DNA of 64,000 nt from Batillaria attramentaria (GCA_018292915.2 JACVVK020000164.1:454501-518500), one strand, 5' to 3'. Positions 20,963-29,921 are shown, counted from the first letter of the stretch. Numbers and translations: made by a program. Notes: generated by a model not told the origin, from the sequence alone.

Positions 20963-23457
20963 CGTGCCAGGGCAGCGGAGGCCCTGTATGATGCTGCACA
21001 TTAGTTAGTTTAGTTTAGTCCTCTTTATTCCCTGGGGAACATAGGGCTACAACCACACTTCGCCAGCACACTCGGTTCTGGGACGCTCTCTTTAGTTCGG
21101 TGAGGGCGTCCCTTAAATATTATTATTAACTTTATACCTCAAATTAACTTCAACCTCAATTATTAAGCTTCATACCTCAAATTCTGTCTCCTCCCCAGCT
21201 TCTCTTTTCCCATCAATGCCCTGGAAAATGGCTTCAGTGAACTGAGGCACCACTCCTGCAACACACAAAAAATCAAGGCTTATTCACTTATTCTATAGTA
21301 GTAACAGCCTGTTTACATTTTACCTCCCATTCCAACGCGTATGTCTGCTGTCCGATTCCCTGGGCAAGGTGATGTCAAAGTAAAGTACATCATGTGAGCA
21401 ACACCACTTCCCCTACGGATAAAACCATTTGTGACCCGTTCTCGCGAAAGGGACCGTAAGTCGCACTAGGTCAATCGCCGCTACAGGCATATAAAGAGTG
21501 CCGGGGGTCTGTATGGCGGCCTTGTGACTGTGAGTAGCCAACTTCAACTGCTGATATCTCTGTCAATTTTAGTAGTACAGCTTTCATGCTCATTGAATTA
21601 AACTGTATAACCAGTAGAGTGCAGTGATACATATACTCAAAACTGATAATTTTCGACTTATGGTCCCTTTTGTGAGAACGGGTCACATTTGGCCCACATG
21701 GTGCAATGTGACCAGGACAGCCAGGCAGCTGGTGTTAGATGGACCAGTAGCATCAGTGTAGAAAGAGTTAAAACAATAAAAGGCCATCCTCCACACACGT
21801 CCACATTCACAATCATTCGGAGCTGTGTTGGGTGCGTCTAGCAAAGTACATGTACCACTTAGACAGCCTCACTCAGGTTCACACTGACTAAGCCAGCTAG
21901 TTACCTTTATTAACACCGTAGCCGACGATGGACCAACTTTTTCCGGAACCTGTCTGGCCATAGGCAAACAGTGTGGAGTTGTAACCATTCCAAGCGTTCT
22001 CCAGGATGCCCTTTCCCAGGTCATCATACACACGTTTCTGTGGAAGAAATAGATACATGCAGTACCTTTTGATTTTTTTTTTCCTCCAGCTCCAAGCACT
22101 AATTGCCTATTTCTTTTTTTTAATTAAGATCTGCAACCTTTGTCTGCCTTAATTAATAATAATATTAATGCCTTGCATCTTGCTGCAGTGAAATTAAGGC
22201 TTCAGCCCTCTTACCCCCCCCCCCCCCCCCCCCCACCTCTCCACCCAAAGTACGAGTCCCCTCTAACTCTACCCACTCCCCAAACATCAATTTTAAGTCA
22301 ACTATGAAAACTTATTACTGACGTAATATTTTCCTTTTAATGGTGAACATGGTAAAGAAAATAGAAAGTGCTTTATACAATATTGATAAATAAATAAATA
22401 AATAAATAAATGTCTGTGCCTACTGACCCCAACTTTCTTGACCATGAACCCTGAATCAAACAATTCTCCTTTTGGCCTCAAGTTGTGCATTAGAACAAAG
22501 TGTGTTGCATTTTTCTTCATTTTATATCACACCATCAGTAAGTACCTGGTCAGCAAATTTTCTTCCATTTGCATGAGATGTGTCTGCAGCGTAGTAGCCA
22601 TTGGCGTCTGTTTTGCATCCATCGTGTGACCAGTAGCTATAATCAAAGGTGAATTTCTTTTCGCTGTTGTCACTGGGGTCTGTGATCACAGTGGTCGCTC
22701 CATTCATGTCAATGATGAGCTTGGCATTGCGACTTCTCTCGCGACTGTTGTGTTCACGGTTAAGGATAAAATCTCACTTTTTTTTTTTAACCCTTTCAAT
22801 GCCACACACACTTTGGGTCACTCACAGATAGTATCGCTGAAGATCGCATGGTGTTACCGAGGAAGAGAAACTTACTCTGCCTCTAGAGAGCTTTTTTTAC
22901 AAACACTCGAACAACTGGATTTTGAACAAGTTGGACAAGGGGGCTACAGGTGTAAATCCTGAAATTTTGTGAGCGTGGCAGCGAAAGGGTTAATGTAGAC
23001 TGAAATTTTCTGTCCCACCACTTGATGACAATGATTTTAAAAATATCAGTTAAAAGTAATCTATAATAATGATAATCAAATCTCTTAATTTTTCATCTTA
23101 CAGCTTACATGCCAACTTGGTATGTCAACAAAATGATGACTCGCTAATTTTTATCTCATGACAGGCCTTCCCAAAGAACACAATTACGCAGTATGTACTC
23201 CCAGCAGTGCAAACGGCCTCTTACAGTGCTGAGTAAATACCATGAAAGCGTTTTAGTTACGAAGCTTTAACCAGAACTAAGCGGATCAAGCATGGCACCA
23301 GCAAAGCGAATCGCCCCCGCGGCCATTATGAACTGAAAGTAAAGCAACAGACAGTCTACATACATGTGCATGTGCAAGTGCCCGAAAATTTGTTCAATGA
23401 AAAGGATATGAAAGGTCGCACGCGCACAGCCACCTTTACGTTTTCCTCTTCTGCCAT
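3509..23457 (-). CDS. Kinesin-3 family motor protein with FHA domain, KIF28/KLP-6-like (partial at 3' end)
   Basis: Seventeen minus-strand exons join in a single frame (2103 nt, 701 codons) starting [16 protein letters not shown]. Residues about 6-360 form the kinesin motor. It has P-loop GQTGSGKS, switch I NATSSRAHT, switch II DLAGSE and the microtubule-binding end of the motor [20 protein letters not shown] Glu/Lys-rich neck coiled coil (about 390-450) follows, then an FHA domain (about 465-600) with GRHAEL and a post-FHA region. The P-loop followed by [12 protein letters not shown], and the FHA placement, resemble KIF28/KLP-6 more than KIF1 or KIF13; this is from memory of the families. 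KLP-6 moves ciliary membrane proteins in nematode neurons; a similar role here is inference. The start codon lies in CAGCATGG, with the conserved VAVRVRPF ten residues in. Later exons (tail) are missing from the window. Confidence 0.9.
4150..4298 (-). CDS. Kinesin exon 16
   Basis: [20 protein letters not shown] then [20 protein letters not shown]; post-FHA region. Acceptor TCTGTGCAG, donor GTATGT, ends in phase 0. Confidence 0.88.
4369..4956. mobile_element. MITE family 'CAGGCTGG', copy 1 (intron 16 side)
   Basis: Begins CAGGCTGGCGAATTGCTGA and ends TCCCCAGCCTG, forming imperfect inverted ends, with CTTTAC/CTTTAA flanks that fit a 6 bp target duplication. The body matches 34768-35403 in several blocks, such as CCCCACTTTGAGAAAATAAA and TTGCCAAATGACTGA. 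No coding sequence. About 590 bp. Confidence 0.75.
5143..5297 (-). CDS. Kinesin exon 15, FHA end
   Basis: [20 protein letters not shown] then [17 protein letters not shown]. The last FHA strand (IVFG..YFVF) is followed by the helical extension seen after FHA in kinesin-3. Confidence 0.9.
5612..5746 (-). CDS. Kinesin exon 14, FHA core
   Basis: [20 protein letters not shown] then [24 protein letters not shown] matches the FHA phosphothreonine-binding G-R-x(n)-S/A loop region, with A where many FHA domains have S. Confidence 0.9.
6046..6096 (+). repeat. (CA)n microsatellite
   Basis: A mostly pure CA run with an internal CG patch; a GT-rich stretch follows at about 6145-6175. Lies in kinesin intron 13. 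Confidence 0.95.
6225..6397 (-). CDS. Kinesin exon 13, start of FHA domain
   Basis: [20 protein letters not shown] then [20 protein letters not shown] and [10 protein letters not shown]. Acceptor TTTTTCACACAG, donor GTAAGA. Its first 37 nt and its acceptor are duplicated at 8650-8697. Confidence 0.92.
6479..6762 (+). mobile_element. 5'-truncated LINE fragment with target-site duplication
   Basis: The plus strand encodes [40 protein letters not shown] and [20 protein letters not shown] then stop. This is the C-terminal tail typical of non-LTR retrotransposon ORF2. The 3' end is (TAAG)n. A 16 bp duplication (CAGACATTCGTC[G/A]CAG) flanks it at 6463-6478 and 6763-6778, proving retrotransposition into kinesin intron 12, antisense to the gene. 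Confidence 0.88.
7543..7667 (-). CDS. Kinesin exon 12, coiled coil
   Basis: [20 protein letters not shown] then [20 protein letters not shown]; heptad-like coiled coil rich in Glu and Lys. Acceptor CCTGCAG, donor GTAGGT. Confidence 0.9.
8650..8972 (-). repeat. Duplicated segment: kinesin exon-13 edge, splice acceptor and LINE piece
   Basis: Matches 6358-6679 at over 90% identity. It includes 37 nt of exon 13, its acceptor (TTTTTCACACAG), intron sequence before the LINE, the LINE's left target duplication and most of the LINE. It ends inside the LINE and is followed on the minus strand, after the exon piece, by an A-rich tract. It sits in intron 11. Confidence 0.85.
9075..9239 (-). CDS. Kinesin exon 11, neck
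   Basis: [20 protein letters not shown] then [18 protein letters not shown] and an acidic tail [11 protein letters not shown]. Covers the neck linker and first neck helix. Confidence 0.92.
9359..9450 (+). repeat. 31 bp tandem repeat x 3
   Basis: The unit CAGATGTGTCATGCCAGCAC plus GTGGTGTCCAG is repeated three times with a single A/G change. Confidence 0.9.
9478..9905 (+). repeat. About 90 bp tandem repeat x 4.7
   Basis: TTTGGTGCATTTTGGCATGA recurs at about 9492, 9581, 9671, 9761 and 9850 (period 89-90). Each is followed by GCATCAGAGCAGGAGACA-like sequence and TTTGCTGAGG. Lies in intron 10. Confidence 0.9.
10137..10197 (-). CDS. Kinesin exon 10
   Basis: [20 protein letters not shown]; end of the motor core. 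Acceptor CCCCAG, donor GTGAGA, ends in phase 1. Confidence 0.94.
10527..10597 (-). CDS. Kinesin exon 9
   Basis: [20 protein letters not shown] then KTIM; the conserved PFRDSKLTRLL-type helix of kinesins. Donor GTGAGA. Confidence 0.94.
10762..11214 (+). mobile_element. tRNA-derived SINE, family 3 (about 450 bp)
   Basis: The head shows a Pol III A-box-like AGTGAAGCGGTTAGCACT and B-box GGTTCGAGTCC 33 nt further on. A long unrelated body and an A-rich AAAAAATAAAAAAAT end follow. Only copy of this family noted in the window. Lies in intron 8. Confidence 0.7.
11448..11578 (-). CDS. Kinesin exon 8
   Basis: [20 protein letters not shown] then [20 protein letters not shown]; switch II end and helix 4. 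Acceptor TTCTAG, donor GTAAGT. Confidence 0.94.
11951..12158. mobile_element. Tc1/mariner-type MITE, 208 bp
   Basis: Perfect 28 bp inverted ends beginning AACTAGTGTCCAAAAGAAAC, flanked by TA on both sides. The core GTCCAAAAGAAACG is shared with the termini of the Tc1-like element at 38038-39731, suggesting mobilisation by a related transposase. Confidence 0.85.
12273..13367. mobile_element. Terminal-inverted-repeat element filled with about 140 bp tandem repeats
   Basis: The ends TGGCTCCCTTGTGACA and TGTTACACAAGGGAGCCA are inverted copies. Inside are about seven diverged units of 130-148 bp with shared phrases TCTATCATCATGCCAAGTTT and CTGAGAAAATGCCAATGTTA. Each is punctuated by TGACCTTGAC/GTCAAGGTCA blocks. 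A CA/GACA microsatellite lies near the right end (13260-13321). No transposase. Lies in intron 7-side sequence of the kinesin gene. Confidence 0.8.
13466..13573 (-). CDS. Kinesin exon 7, switch I/II
   Basis: [20 protein letters not shown] then [11 protein letters not shown]. Completes switch I and carries most of switch II. Intron 6 before it is about 5.9 kb, the largest intron fully inside the gene. Confidence 0.94.
13684..13962 (+). repeat. T/G low-complexity tract with G runs
   Basis: Long T and GTTT runs with G10-G16 blocks at about 13807-13820 and 13947-13962. Apparent open frames here are only low-complexity Phe/Gly/Val strings. Confidence 0.9.
14000..16300. other. Kinesin intron 6 sequence with no recognised gene
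   Basis: Ordinary intronic sequence. Two short near-copies of the passage GGCAG[A/G]AATTGGCCTAG occur at about 14670 and 14819, each next to AAAACAAACAACAA. Nothing else recognised. Confidence 0.6.
16306..17729. mobile_element. CpG-rich inverted-repeat element with nested SINE
   Basis: The outer ends GGTCACAACCGGCCG and CGGCCGGTTGTGACC are perfect inverted repeats. The interior (16306-16760 and 17335-17729) is extremely rich in CGTACG, CGCACG and ACGG motifs, unlike the AT-rich surroundings. A family-2 SINE (16787-17191) interrupts it. No transposase frame recognised. Confidence 0.75.
16787..17191 (+). mobile_element. tRNA-derived SINE family 2, full copy A
   Basis: The head contains A-box-like GTGGTCTAGTGGTTAAGAGA and B-box GGTTCGAGCCC. 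The body includes GGGGGTTCTCTCCGGGTACT, CTTTGGAAATGTTCAGCCC and GCGTGATTCACGTGAGCG-type sequence. The 3' end is GCGGCGCTTTGAGCC...AAAGCGCCTAT then (ATT)n. Flanked by AAGTGTTG duplications (16779-16786, 17192-17199). Confidence 0.88.
19492..19603 (-). CDS. Kinesin exon 6
   Basis: [20 protein letters not shown] then [14 protein letters not shown]; leads into switch I. Acceptor TTTTACAG, donor GTGAGA. Confidence 0.93.
19890..20007 (-). CDS. Kinesin exon 5
   Basis: [19 protein letters not shown], the diagnostic kinesin EIYNE..RDLL stretch, then a Lys/Gly-rich loop GGSKKGG. Acceptor ATCGCAG, donor GTGAGC. Confidence 0.95.
20239..20318. repeat. 80 bp hairpin (MITE-like)
   Basis: GTGACCCTCCACCACGAAAT and the mirrored ATTTCGTGGTAGAGGGTCAC form 25 bp arms with one mismatch around a 30 nt loop. 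It starts GTGACCC like the element at 21430. Confidence 0.85.
20897..20959 (+). repeat. (GT)n microsatellite
   Basis: About 31 nearly pure GT units in kinesin intron 4. Confidence 0.97.
21000..21116 (-). mobile_element. LINE 3'-end fragment
   Basis: The minus strand reads [20 protein letters not shown] then [12 protein letters not shown] and stop. It aligns with the [15 protein letters not shown] end of the LINE at 6479. The tail is (TAAAC/TAAC)n. Severely 5'-truncated. Confidence 0.7.
21176..21255 (-). CDS. Kinesin exon 4
   Basis: [20 protein letters not shown] then GEETEFE; motor helix 2 region. Acceptor GTTGCAG, donor GTATGA. Confidence 0.92.
21430..21686. mobile_element. 257 bp MITE with 33 bp inverted ends
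   Basis: GTGACCCGTTCTCGCGAAAG at the left mirrors the right end (about 21654-21686) over 33 bp with three mismatches. It is flanked by ATTT on both sides. No coding sequence. Confidence 0.85.
21905..22037 (-). CDS. Kinesin exon 3, P-loop
   Basis: [20 protein letters not shown] leads into [19 protein letters not shown]. This is the ATP-binding P-loop exon. Acceptor TTCCACAG, donor GTAACT, ends in phase 1. Confidence 0.95.
22381..22411 (+). repeat. (AAAT)n microsatellite
   Basis: AAATAAATAAAT run in kinesin intron 2. A C18 homopolymer at about 22217-22234 is nearby. Confidence 0.9.
22546..22749 (-). CDS. Kinesin exon 2 (residues 17-84)
   Basis: Starts [17 protein letters not shown] and ends FADQ before GTACTT. 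Covers the early motor core, including [12 protein letters not shown]. Confidence 0.9.
22750..23409 (-). other. U12-type AT-AC intron (kinesin intron 1)
   Basis: The 660 nt intron begins ATATCCTTTTC, the textbook minor-spliceosome donor. It ends with TCCTTAACCGTGAACAC, where TCCTTAAC matches the U12 branch-point consensus about 11 nt before the terminal AC. Splicing here restores the conserved kinesin joint RPF|NSRERSR in phase 0. A GT-AG alternative would lose the asparagine and break the frame. Confidence 0.88.
23410..23457 (-). CDS. Kinesin exon 1 (residues 1-16)
   Basis: Encodes the start Met through RPF, the first beta strand of the motor. It ends with TTC directly followed by ATATCCTTTT, a U12-type AT donor instead of GT. 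Confidence 0.88.
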
Positions 23458-26166
23458 GCTGTCTGAAGTTTGCAATCCAACGGGAAGTTCAACACTCCCA
23501 GTGAAAGCACACTAACCGACTAGAAGACTGAAACGATACTACACGAACCCTACCCGGTTATTTCGACAGCCATGTTTGGCGCACTGTTTATACGCACTCC
23601 TGATTGGTTGCTAAGGTCGGAACTTCCAGCACCCCAAAAGGATAATTACAGTAGATTTCCAAAGAAATCGCACACGCTAAATTTAAACCCACAGCATCGC
23701 AGACAAAACTTTGCACAATTTAAACGCATATGATTGAGTCTGTGTGCCAATTTTTAGCGTGAGTTTAGCTATTATTACGAAGATGGCAAACGTAATCTTG
23801 GATGTAAACCGTTTTTCCTTTCGAGCTGTGCGCTATACGGGTGCCGAGGTCTTTCGTCATCAATGGTTTTGTGGTAACGGAGCGCCTGAAACCAATACAA
23901 GAATGGTTCGAGCACGACAGGGCTGGCTGGTCTCTAATTTCGCAATCCTTTACATCTGGCCATCGATTGCATTTCGACATGTTTGAATAATGACTGTCAG
24001 GACGTAATTTGACGCGCTTTTGGTCTCAGTCGCTGTCCGCGGTGTCACAGTGACTAACTTCGCGGTTTAACGGCCGCTGTCACGGTTTTTATTGACTTGA
24101 CTAGACGTTTTGGTAGCCTGCCACTGTGATCAATACGTGTACTGGAATTTCTGTCCCAATAGAGTACACTGAGTGCAGACTGGAGGAATGCAGTGATCAG
24201 CTAGGTCAGTGGTCAGGGCAAAGCTGAGTGAAGCCGGCTGTTCATTGATACTGACAAACTGACTGCACCGGCTATGACATCATGAGGCCGTGCCGGCCCG
24301 AATGACCGCACCGGTACGGTTTCAGTGCAGCTACGACATCGTAATCAGTCAGTCCTGATGGTTTTAAAGTGAAGTGAAAAAAACAACAACTATGAATAAA
24401 TACTTTTTTTCCAACACACTGAGTAATTATGGAATCACTACTGTGACATACAATCAGTAGGCAAGGAAAAATGCTGAACAACGTAGAACAAATTTGATCT
24501 TGACTTTTTATTATAGATTTCAGTAGAACACAGGCCCCTAATGCTGTGGTGGTCTTCGTGACTGATTTTTTTTTTCTCCGTCCCCGTCACCGTGGCCGTT
24601 AAACTGAAACGACCGTTTATCTTGCCTCTCCTGAGTGCGTTAGAATTTCAGTGAAGCAAAAAGGTACATGTATCTTAAAAATAGTTTGTTGGAATGCTGG
24701 ACCATTTCTCCAAAGCATGATGTGCCTCTGCGCGTGATTTGTCAAGCGTAGCAGCTGCAACAACATAAAATGATATGTCAGCCCGCTCCCCATCAGTAAG
24801 TGAATTGGCGTCTATTGGTATATGGAAACTGGAAAATTTGATACCCGCGGCCCGCTACAGCCAAACTAATCTCTGGTCATTTCGATGGACCACCGCAGGG
24901 TGTTTGGTCTAACATATCCAGTAGTCAAACTTCAGCTATGTGGACAACACCTGCTGCAGCGGCGTCATTAGTAATCCGGCGTTGTTGTGTATAGTCCATA
25001 ATTATTTGAACCCAATCACAATACGGATTTCCCTCATTAGCAGTCATTACCACTCACAGCCAAAGGGACATTGTGGGTGGGCTAGTAACACGTAAGTGCC
25101 AAGCCTCTCCTCCAATAGTTGGTGAATAACAAAAAACAAAAAAAAAATCCACGCTGTGTACACTGTGGCCGTCATATCAGGCTACTTGGGTGACCTACCC
25201 CCGTAGCAGTTAATGTTCTGTTTAATTAGAAAAAGGTATTTGAAGTCACTTACTTCAAGCAGTGAAGAGTTCATGGAATTTGATGTGGAATGCATGTTTT
25301 CCTTCCTCTGGGATCACTCTCCTTTTTCCAATATGTAAAACAATGACAAGTTAAAACTGGTGGCTACTAGCAGCAAAATATAAACCTACCCCCCCCCCCC
25401 CCCCCCACGCAGCATATGATGAAGGAAATGAAAAAAAAAATGGGGAAAAACAATGACCGCTGTAAAGAAGACCGCTGTAAAGAAGACGTGCTTGTTTGGA
25501 TTCGGGGATCTTTCTTCATACAACTAGTCATTGTCTTTTCCACCAAGACAAATGTATAAAAAGAAACTGAATCAAGCGTAGCAGTTATGGCAGTCTCTTC
25601 AGTAAGCACCGCTTTCAGCCCATACAGGGAACTGAAAGCCTCAATTAACGGCCATCTATAAGCAATGAGTCTCTTATACAAGTTCCGGAAGATAATTATG
25701 AAACACCGAGCATGTGCCCAAATCTTTGCATCATATTATACTCGTTTTGGTAAATACACCTTATCACAGCAACCAATCAAGTGTCCCTACTCCGATTATT
25801 TCGCATATTCAGCCATTATTAAGCAGTCTGCACTTTCGATGGCTGTTTGTGACCAAAGGACCAAAGTGATATCAATGGACTTTTGATATGACACAACCGG
25901 GATACTAATCTTGCATGTGCACTGCTCTTTGAGAAAAACCGTTCACTACTCACCACGCAGCAACTACTTTAATAAGTACACCCCAAAAATATGGCTCACT
26001 TGGATGTCACATTCCACACTTACCTGCACATGCGGTGACAAGGGAACTTCATAACACCAAAGAAGCGTTTTCTAACTGAACTGTTCGATGTTCGTAAATG
26101 TTTTCCGCGATACATGTCACCTGCAGTGACCTGATAAGTGCACAAGCCTCAAATACAGCCGCTTTA
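23458..26166. other. Kinesin upstream region and intergenic sequence
   Basis: The 5' flank of the kinesin start codon. No TATA box could be assigned. A C17-type run lies at 25389-25407. No exon or repeat family was recognised between 24000 and 26100. Confidence 0.5.
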
Positions 26167-27151
26167 AGGCGCGTCTTAACTATAGCGATCAACCCCGAAG
26201 ACCGAACAAAAAACGCTTCGCCCGAAACATTTTGGGGCCTCGCGAAGCGATTTTGGGCTGTTTGGGCTTCGCTCAACATGTTATGCGAACATTCGCGATC
26301 AACCCCGAATGATTTCGCCAGACGCTATCTGATTGGCTGGTCCAGATTCGCCAGCTATCTGATTTCAAGATGGCGGAGGGTCGCGCTCGCACATGGCCGG
26401 TGTCGGTTCAAAGTTACAAGCATTAATATTTCGGCAATGAAGAAGTTTCTTGGTGCTGCTGGAATACATTGATTAGTAAGGATAGTGTACATTTGACTTA
26501 AAATGTTACAGGTGAAGTAAGAATGCGAAATATCTGTAATTACAGCGTTTTTGCTTCGCATGCTAACGCCGTCTGCTCGCGTGGAGGCTCAGTCGCCGCG
26601 TGGTCACATGAGTACCGAGTCAACGTTCTAGTCGCTGATATTTCAGGCATCTATAACTTTCATGGCTCACTTGCGTCACTCTGATGACTGAGGTAGTGTA
26701 GAATTTTGATTTTGTTTGCTAAAATTGATGCAAAACCGCGACATTGTTGTTGGTATGACGTTTTTCTTCCGCCGTGTGCTGGTGACCGTCTGCTACGCCG
26801 GTGTACCGGCTCGTAACTGTCTGTCGGTTCAGTGGTTTCGTTGGTGATTATTTCGGTTTTTAATGCAATTCATGGTGCAGTTGGGTCACATTGATTAGTT
26901 CAGATAGTGCCCTTTTGAGTGCGTAAAGCCATGTTGTCGTGTAACCCCTTGATTTCCCTCAACAGCTACAGTTGCTACGAGACGCACTTCACTGGTAAGC
27001 TCACAATCGGCGCCATTGCTATTTTCCTTCGGTCACATGTCACGACTGAATGCTTGACGCCTAGTTAGTACGTGGAGGCCACGCCGAATGAAGCCGAAGA
27101 AGTTCGGTTGTCATCGCCGAGGACTTCTTCGGCTATAGTTAAGACGCGCCT
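26167..27151. mobile_element. 985 bp inverted-repeat DNA element with TTA duplication
   Basis: AGGCGCGTCTTAACTATAGC at the left end matches the reverse of GCTATAGTTAAGACGCGCCT at the right end perfectly. TTA flanks both sides (26164-26166 and 27152-27154), the target size of PIF/Harbinger-like elements. No transposase seen, so it is non-autonomous. Confidence 0.82.
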
Positions 27152-27455
27152 TTACAGGGCCCTTTGGATCAACGGCTAAACTAATGGCCGCAGTTATCCA
27201 GCGGATGCATTTTTCCGACTGGGGTAAAATTTCAGCGGACGCAGAAAAAATTCCCGGAGACAACCACAGCATTAGGGGCCTGTGCTCTACTGAAATCTGT
27301 AATAAAAAGTTAGGATCAAATTTGTTCTACGTTCCCCTATATAAAAAGCCTAATTATCCTAGCCTACAAGTCATGTCTCATAATTAGCGCAAGTAGACTG
27401 AGCTGCCGGTACCAGCCCTGTTCACTGAGTGTTGGTTGATTCAGCCGGCGCGGTC

Positions 27456-27731
27456 AGGGCCCGTATGTAAAACTCGAGGTTAATTTAACCCACGGCTACG
27501 GGCCTAACCCAGACTAGGACAAAAGAAACCCCAAAACAAAATTAAATTTTAAAAAAAGGAAGCGAAGAAAGAAAGACAAAAAATCCTTCTATAACGGCAT
27601 AGGCACCTTGCTGGAATGGACCCGCTTCCTGATTTAAAACAAAAAACCAACAGAAAATTTAACTCTAGAGCTCGAGGTTAGACTCTAACCCGCGGCTAAA
27701 CTCCCTATCCCCGACTTTTACATGCGGGCTC
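27456..27731 (-). mobile_element. Palindromic MITE family 'CAGGGCCCG', copy 1
   Basis: Inverted ends GGGCCCGTATGTAAAACTCG and CGACTTTTACATGCGGGCTC. The interior carries AAGCGAAGAAAGAAAG and GGAATGGACCCGCTTCCTG, reversed relative to the other copies. Confidence 0.85.
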
Positions 27732-28499
27732 AGGCCCCCGCCGGCTGGGGTCAGTTTATCGTCCACACCACAACGAGGTAATTGCAGACGGTCCTACGGG
27801 GCAGGTTATGGGGGATGGGGATACGGGGGTATAGTCTGGGCTAGGCCAGTTTATACGGGGGTATACTCCAGGCGGGGTATAATCTGCTACACCGGCTCTA
27901 CTGAGTCCGCTCTGTATATATATGCAGTCCCTCTTCAAGTTGTTTGTATCCCCACCCCCTCTCACCTTGCTGCAATACCCGTAGTTCGGCCAATCCCCTA
28001 TCACCCTCTTAAATTGCAACTCGGCCGGGACTGTCCCATATATAACGGCACCCCGGTCCCTGGACCCCGCCCTCACCGAGTTTCACCCTCACTGAGCCGT
28101 GATGTAACCGGCCACTGATGCGACAGTCTTACATTCCCCTCCCCCCCTCCCAAATCACTTAAGCAATCATCACACGCTTGATTGCTCTAATGTAACATTT
28201 TGATATATTTGGATACCCCCAATTTGTAGCCATTCGGTTGAGTATTTTCGAAGAAACGGGCCTGGACACAATTCACACACACACAGCCGCACGCACACAC
28301 ACACATACGAACAGACGGCGCTCACTGAGGAGGAGAAGCGCGTTCGGCGCACCGTAATTGTCAGCATCGATGACGCACGTCTTCTTACGTCATTGTCAGA
28401 GTTATGTTTCCAAGATCTTTGGTTATACTTGCAAAATCGTCTCTGCGGGAGATCGGCAGTGACGTGCGTTTGTACCACAGATGCTTGCCTATGAACGGC

Positions 28500-28640
28500 A
28501 GGGGCGTAGGAACCACGGGGGCCCTGGGTCCCAGACGCCCCCGTTCTTTTTTTGGAAGGGGGGGCCCGAATATCTTTAGGCCCCCCTTGCTTTTGATAAG
28601 AGGCCCCCCTGCTCTGCTGTCGCAGGACAATCCTTGGCAG
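28500..28640 (+). mobile_element. GGGGCGTAGGAACC repeat, copy 1
   Basis: CAGGGGCGTAGGAACCACGG opens the repeat. GGGCCCGAATATCTTT, CCTTGCTTTTGATAAGAGG and CCTTGGCAGTCAA follow and run straight into a CA microsatellite. The same order occurs at 63067-63240. The CAGGG start resembles hAT-type ends, but the class is not proven. Confidence 0.65.
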
Positions 28641-28642
28641 TC

Positions 28643-28644
<2 letters not shown>

Positions 28645-28735
<91 letters not shown>

Positions 28736-28747
28736 TCTCTCTCTCTA
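28645..28747 (+). repeat. Compound (CA)n(CT)n microsatellite
   Basis: About 24 CA units are followed by about 24 CT units. Confidence 0.97.
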
Positions 28748-28869
28748 TGTAAGAAAATCCCCCCCCCCCCACCCTTCTTCACCCCGGCCGTATGGCTCAC
28801 CCGACTTAGTGGGTCCCCCTTCCTCTCAGCATCTTCCTACGCGCCTGGGACGTGGAAAATTTAGCCCGT

Positions 28870-28906
28870 CCTATGATGTTGTTTCCATTACTATGGAAAC
28901 AACATA
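28870..28906. repeat. Short perfect hairpin
   Basis: ATGTTGTTTCCAT and ATGGAAACAACAT are perfect inverted copies with a four-base loop. Confidence 0.85.
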
Positions 28907-29164
28907 AAAATTAGAAAAAAATCCCTTCAGCCGTTATCGTCAGTTGACTCGAAACGTTGTACTCAAAGCACATTTCCTCCACACGCCACACGCCTCACAA
29001 ACATCGAAGAAAAAAAACGCACGCGCACTGACGTAAAGTAAGAGCGTCATGTTTGATTGACGTGATGCTGGTTTTTCTTGGGGATGTCTCTCCACTTTCT
29101 TTCCGAATTCCTCTGTTTGGAGACGTGGTGTTGTAATTTACTTATGCTATGTCGCCATCATTGT

Positions 29165-29450
29165 GCACTCGCAGAGAAGATACGGGATACAACAGACTAC
29201 AACTCCAATACTTTATGAACAGAATATGCGCGGAGAACAAATTCATGAAAGAAGAAGAATCCAGAACGCTGTGCAGGGCTGCTTACGTACTGAACAGGTC
29301 AGATCTAGAACATTCCTCAACTTACTGGAAGGTTCGAAATCTTTCCAAGGTGACGTAATCTACTGATGTTACTGCACCAGCATGTTCTGGGATGGTCTAG
29401 AAATTCTTTTGCATCGAAATGCAGTATCTTTTCGCGAGAGTCTCTACAAC
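29165..29450 (-). mobile_element. LTR-like dispersed repeat, copy 1
   Basis: Read on the minus strand it runs from TTGTAGAGACTCTCGCGAAA to ATAAAGTATTGGAGTTGTA and is collinear with 50164-50440 at about 85% identity. The other copy shows a TATATAAGCAG box and AATAAAG signal at LTR-like spacing. Solo LTR is the likely class. Confidence 0.55.
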
Positions 29451-29517
29451 TTGACATGTGGAAAGCGGGAATTTCAGTGGGTTTCATTTTTACCACTGAC
29501 TCACACTCAGAAGCATA

Positions 29518-29520
<3 letters not shown>

Positions 29521-29614
<94 letters not shown>

Positions 29615-29617
29615 AGC
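29521..29617 (+). repeat. (GT)n(GTGC)n microsatellite
   Basis: About 36 GT units then GTGC/GCGC units; a short GA run follows at 29632-29648. Confidence 0.97.
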
Positions 29618-29921
29618 GCGCGTCTAAGGCGAGAGAGAGAGAGAGAGGGTCTCTTCTCCGATACCAGTAAGCAATCGTCTGTCAGTCAGGTCTGCAGGAA
29701 GTAACTCTGTCAAAGGGGAACGACTTTATTACAAGAATTTATTCACCCATGTAGAACCTCGCATACGCCAAAAAGTTTGTGACGTCAACCAGCTAGGCGA
29801 GCTCACACGACCTCATGTGTTTGGGGTTTTGCAAGTGCATTGAGGCACGGAAAGGGTTTCCAGTACTTTCTTTATGTCAGCATGCTTGATGTCAGAGAGC
29901 TTGCGTTCGTGTGCGCGCAGG

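Noticed and set aside
22750..22757. GT-AG alternative acceptor CACAACAG before TCGCGAG for kinesin exon 2
   Set aside because: It would drop the conserved Asn and needs a GT donor after RPF that is not present, while the AT-AC pair fits exactly.
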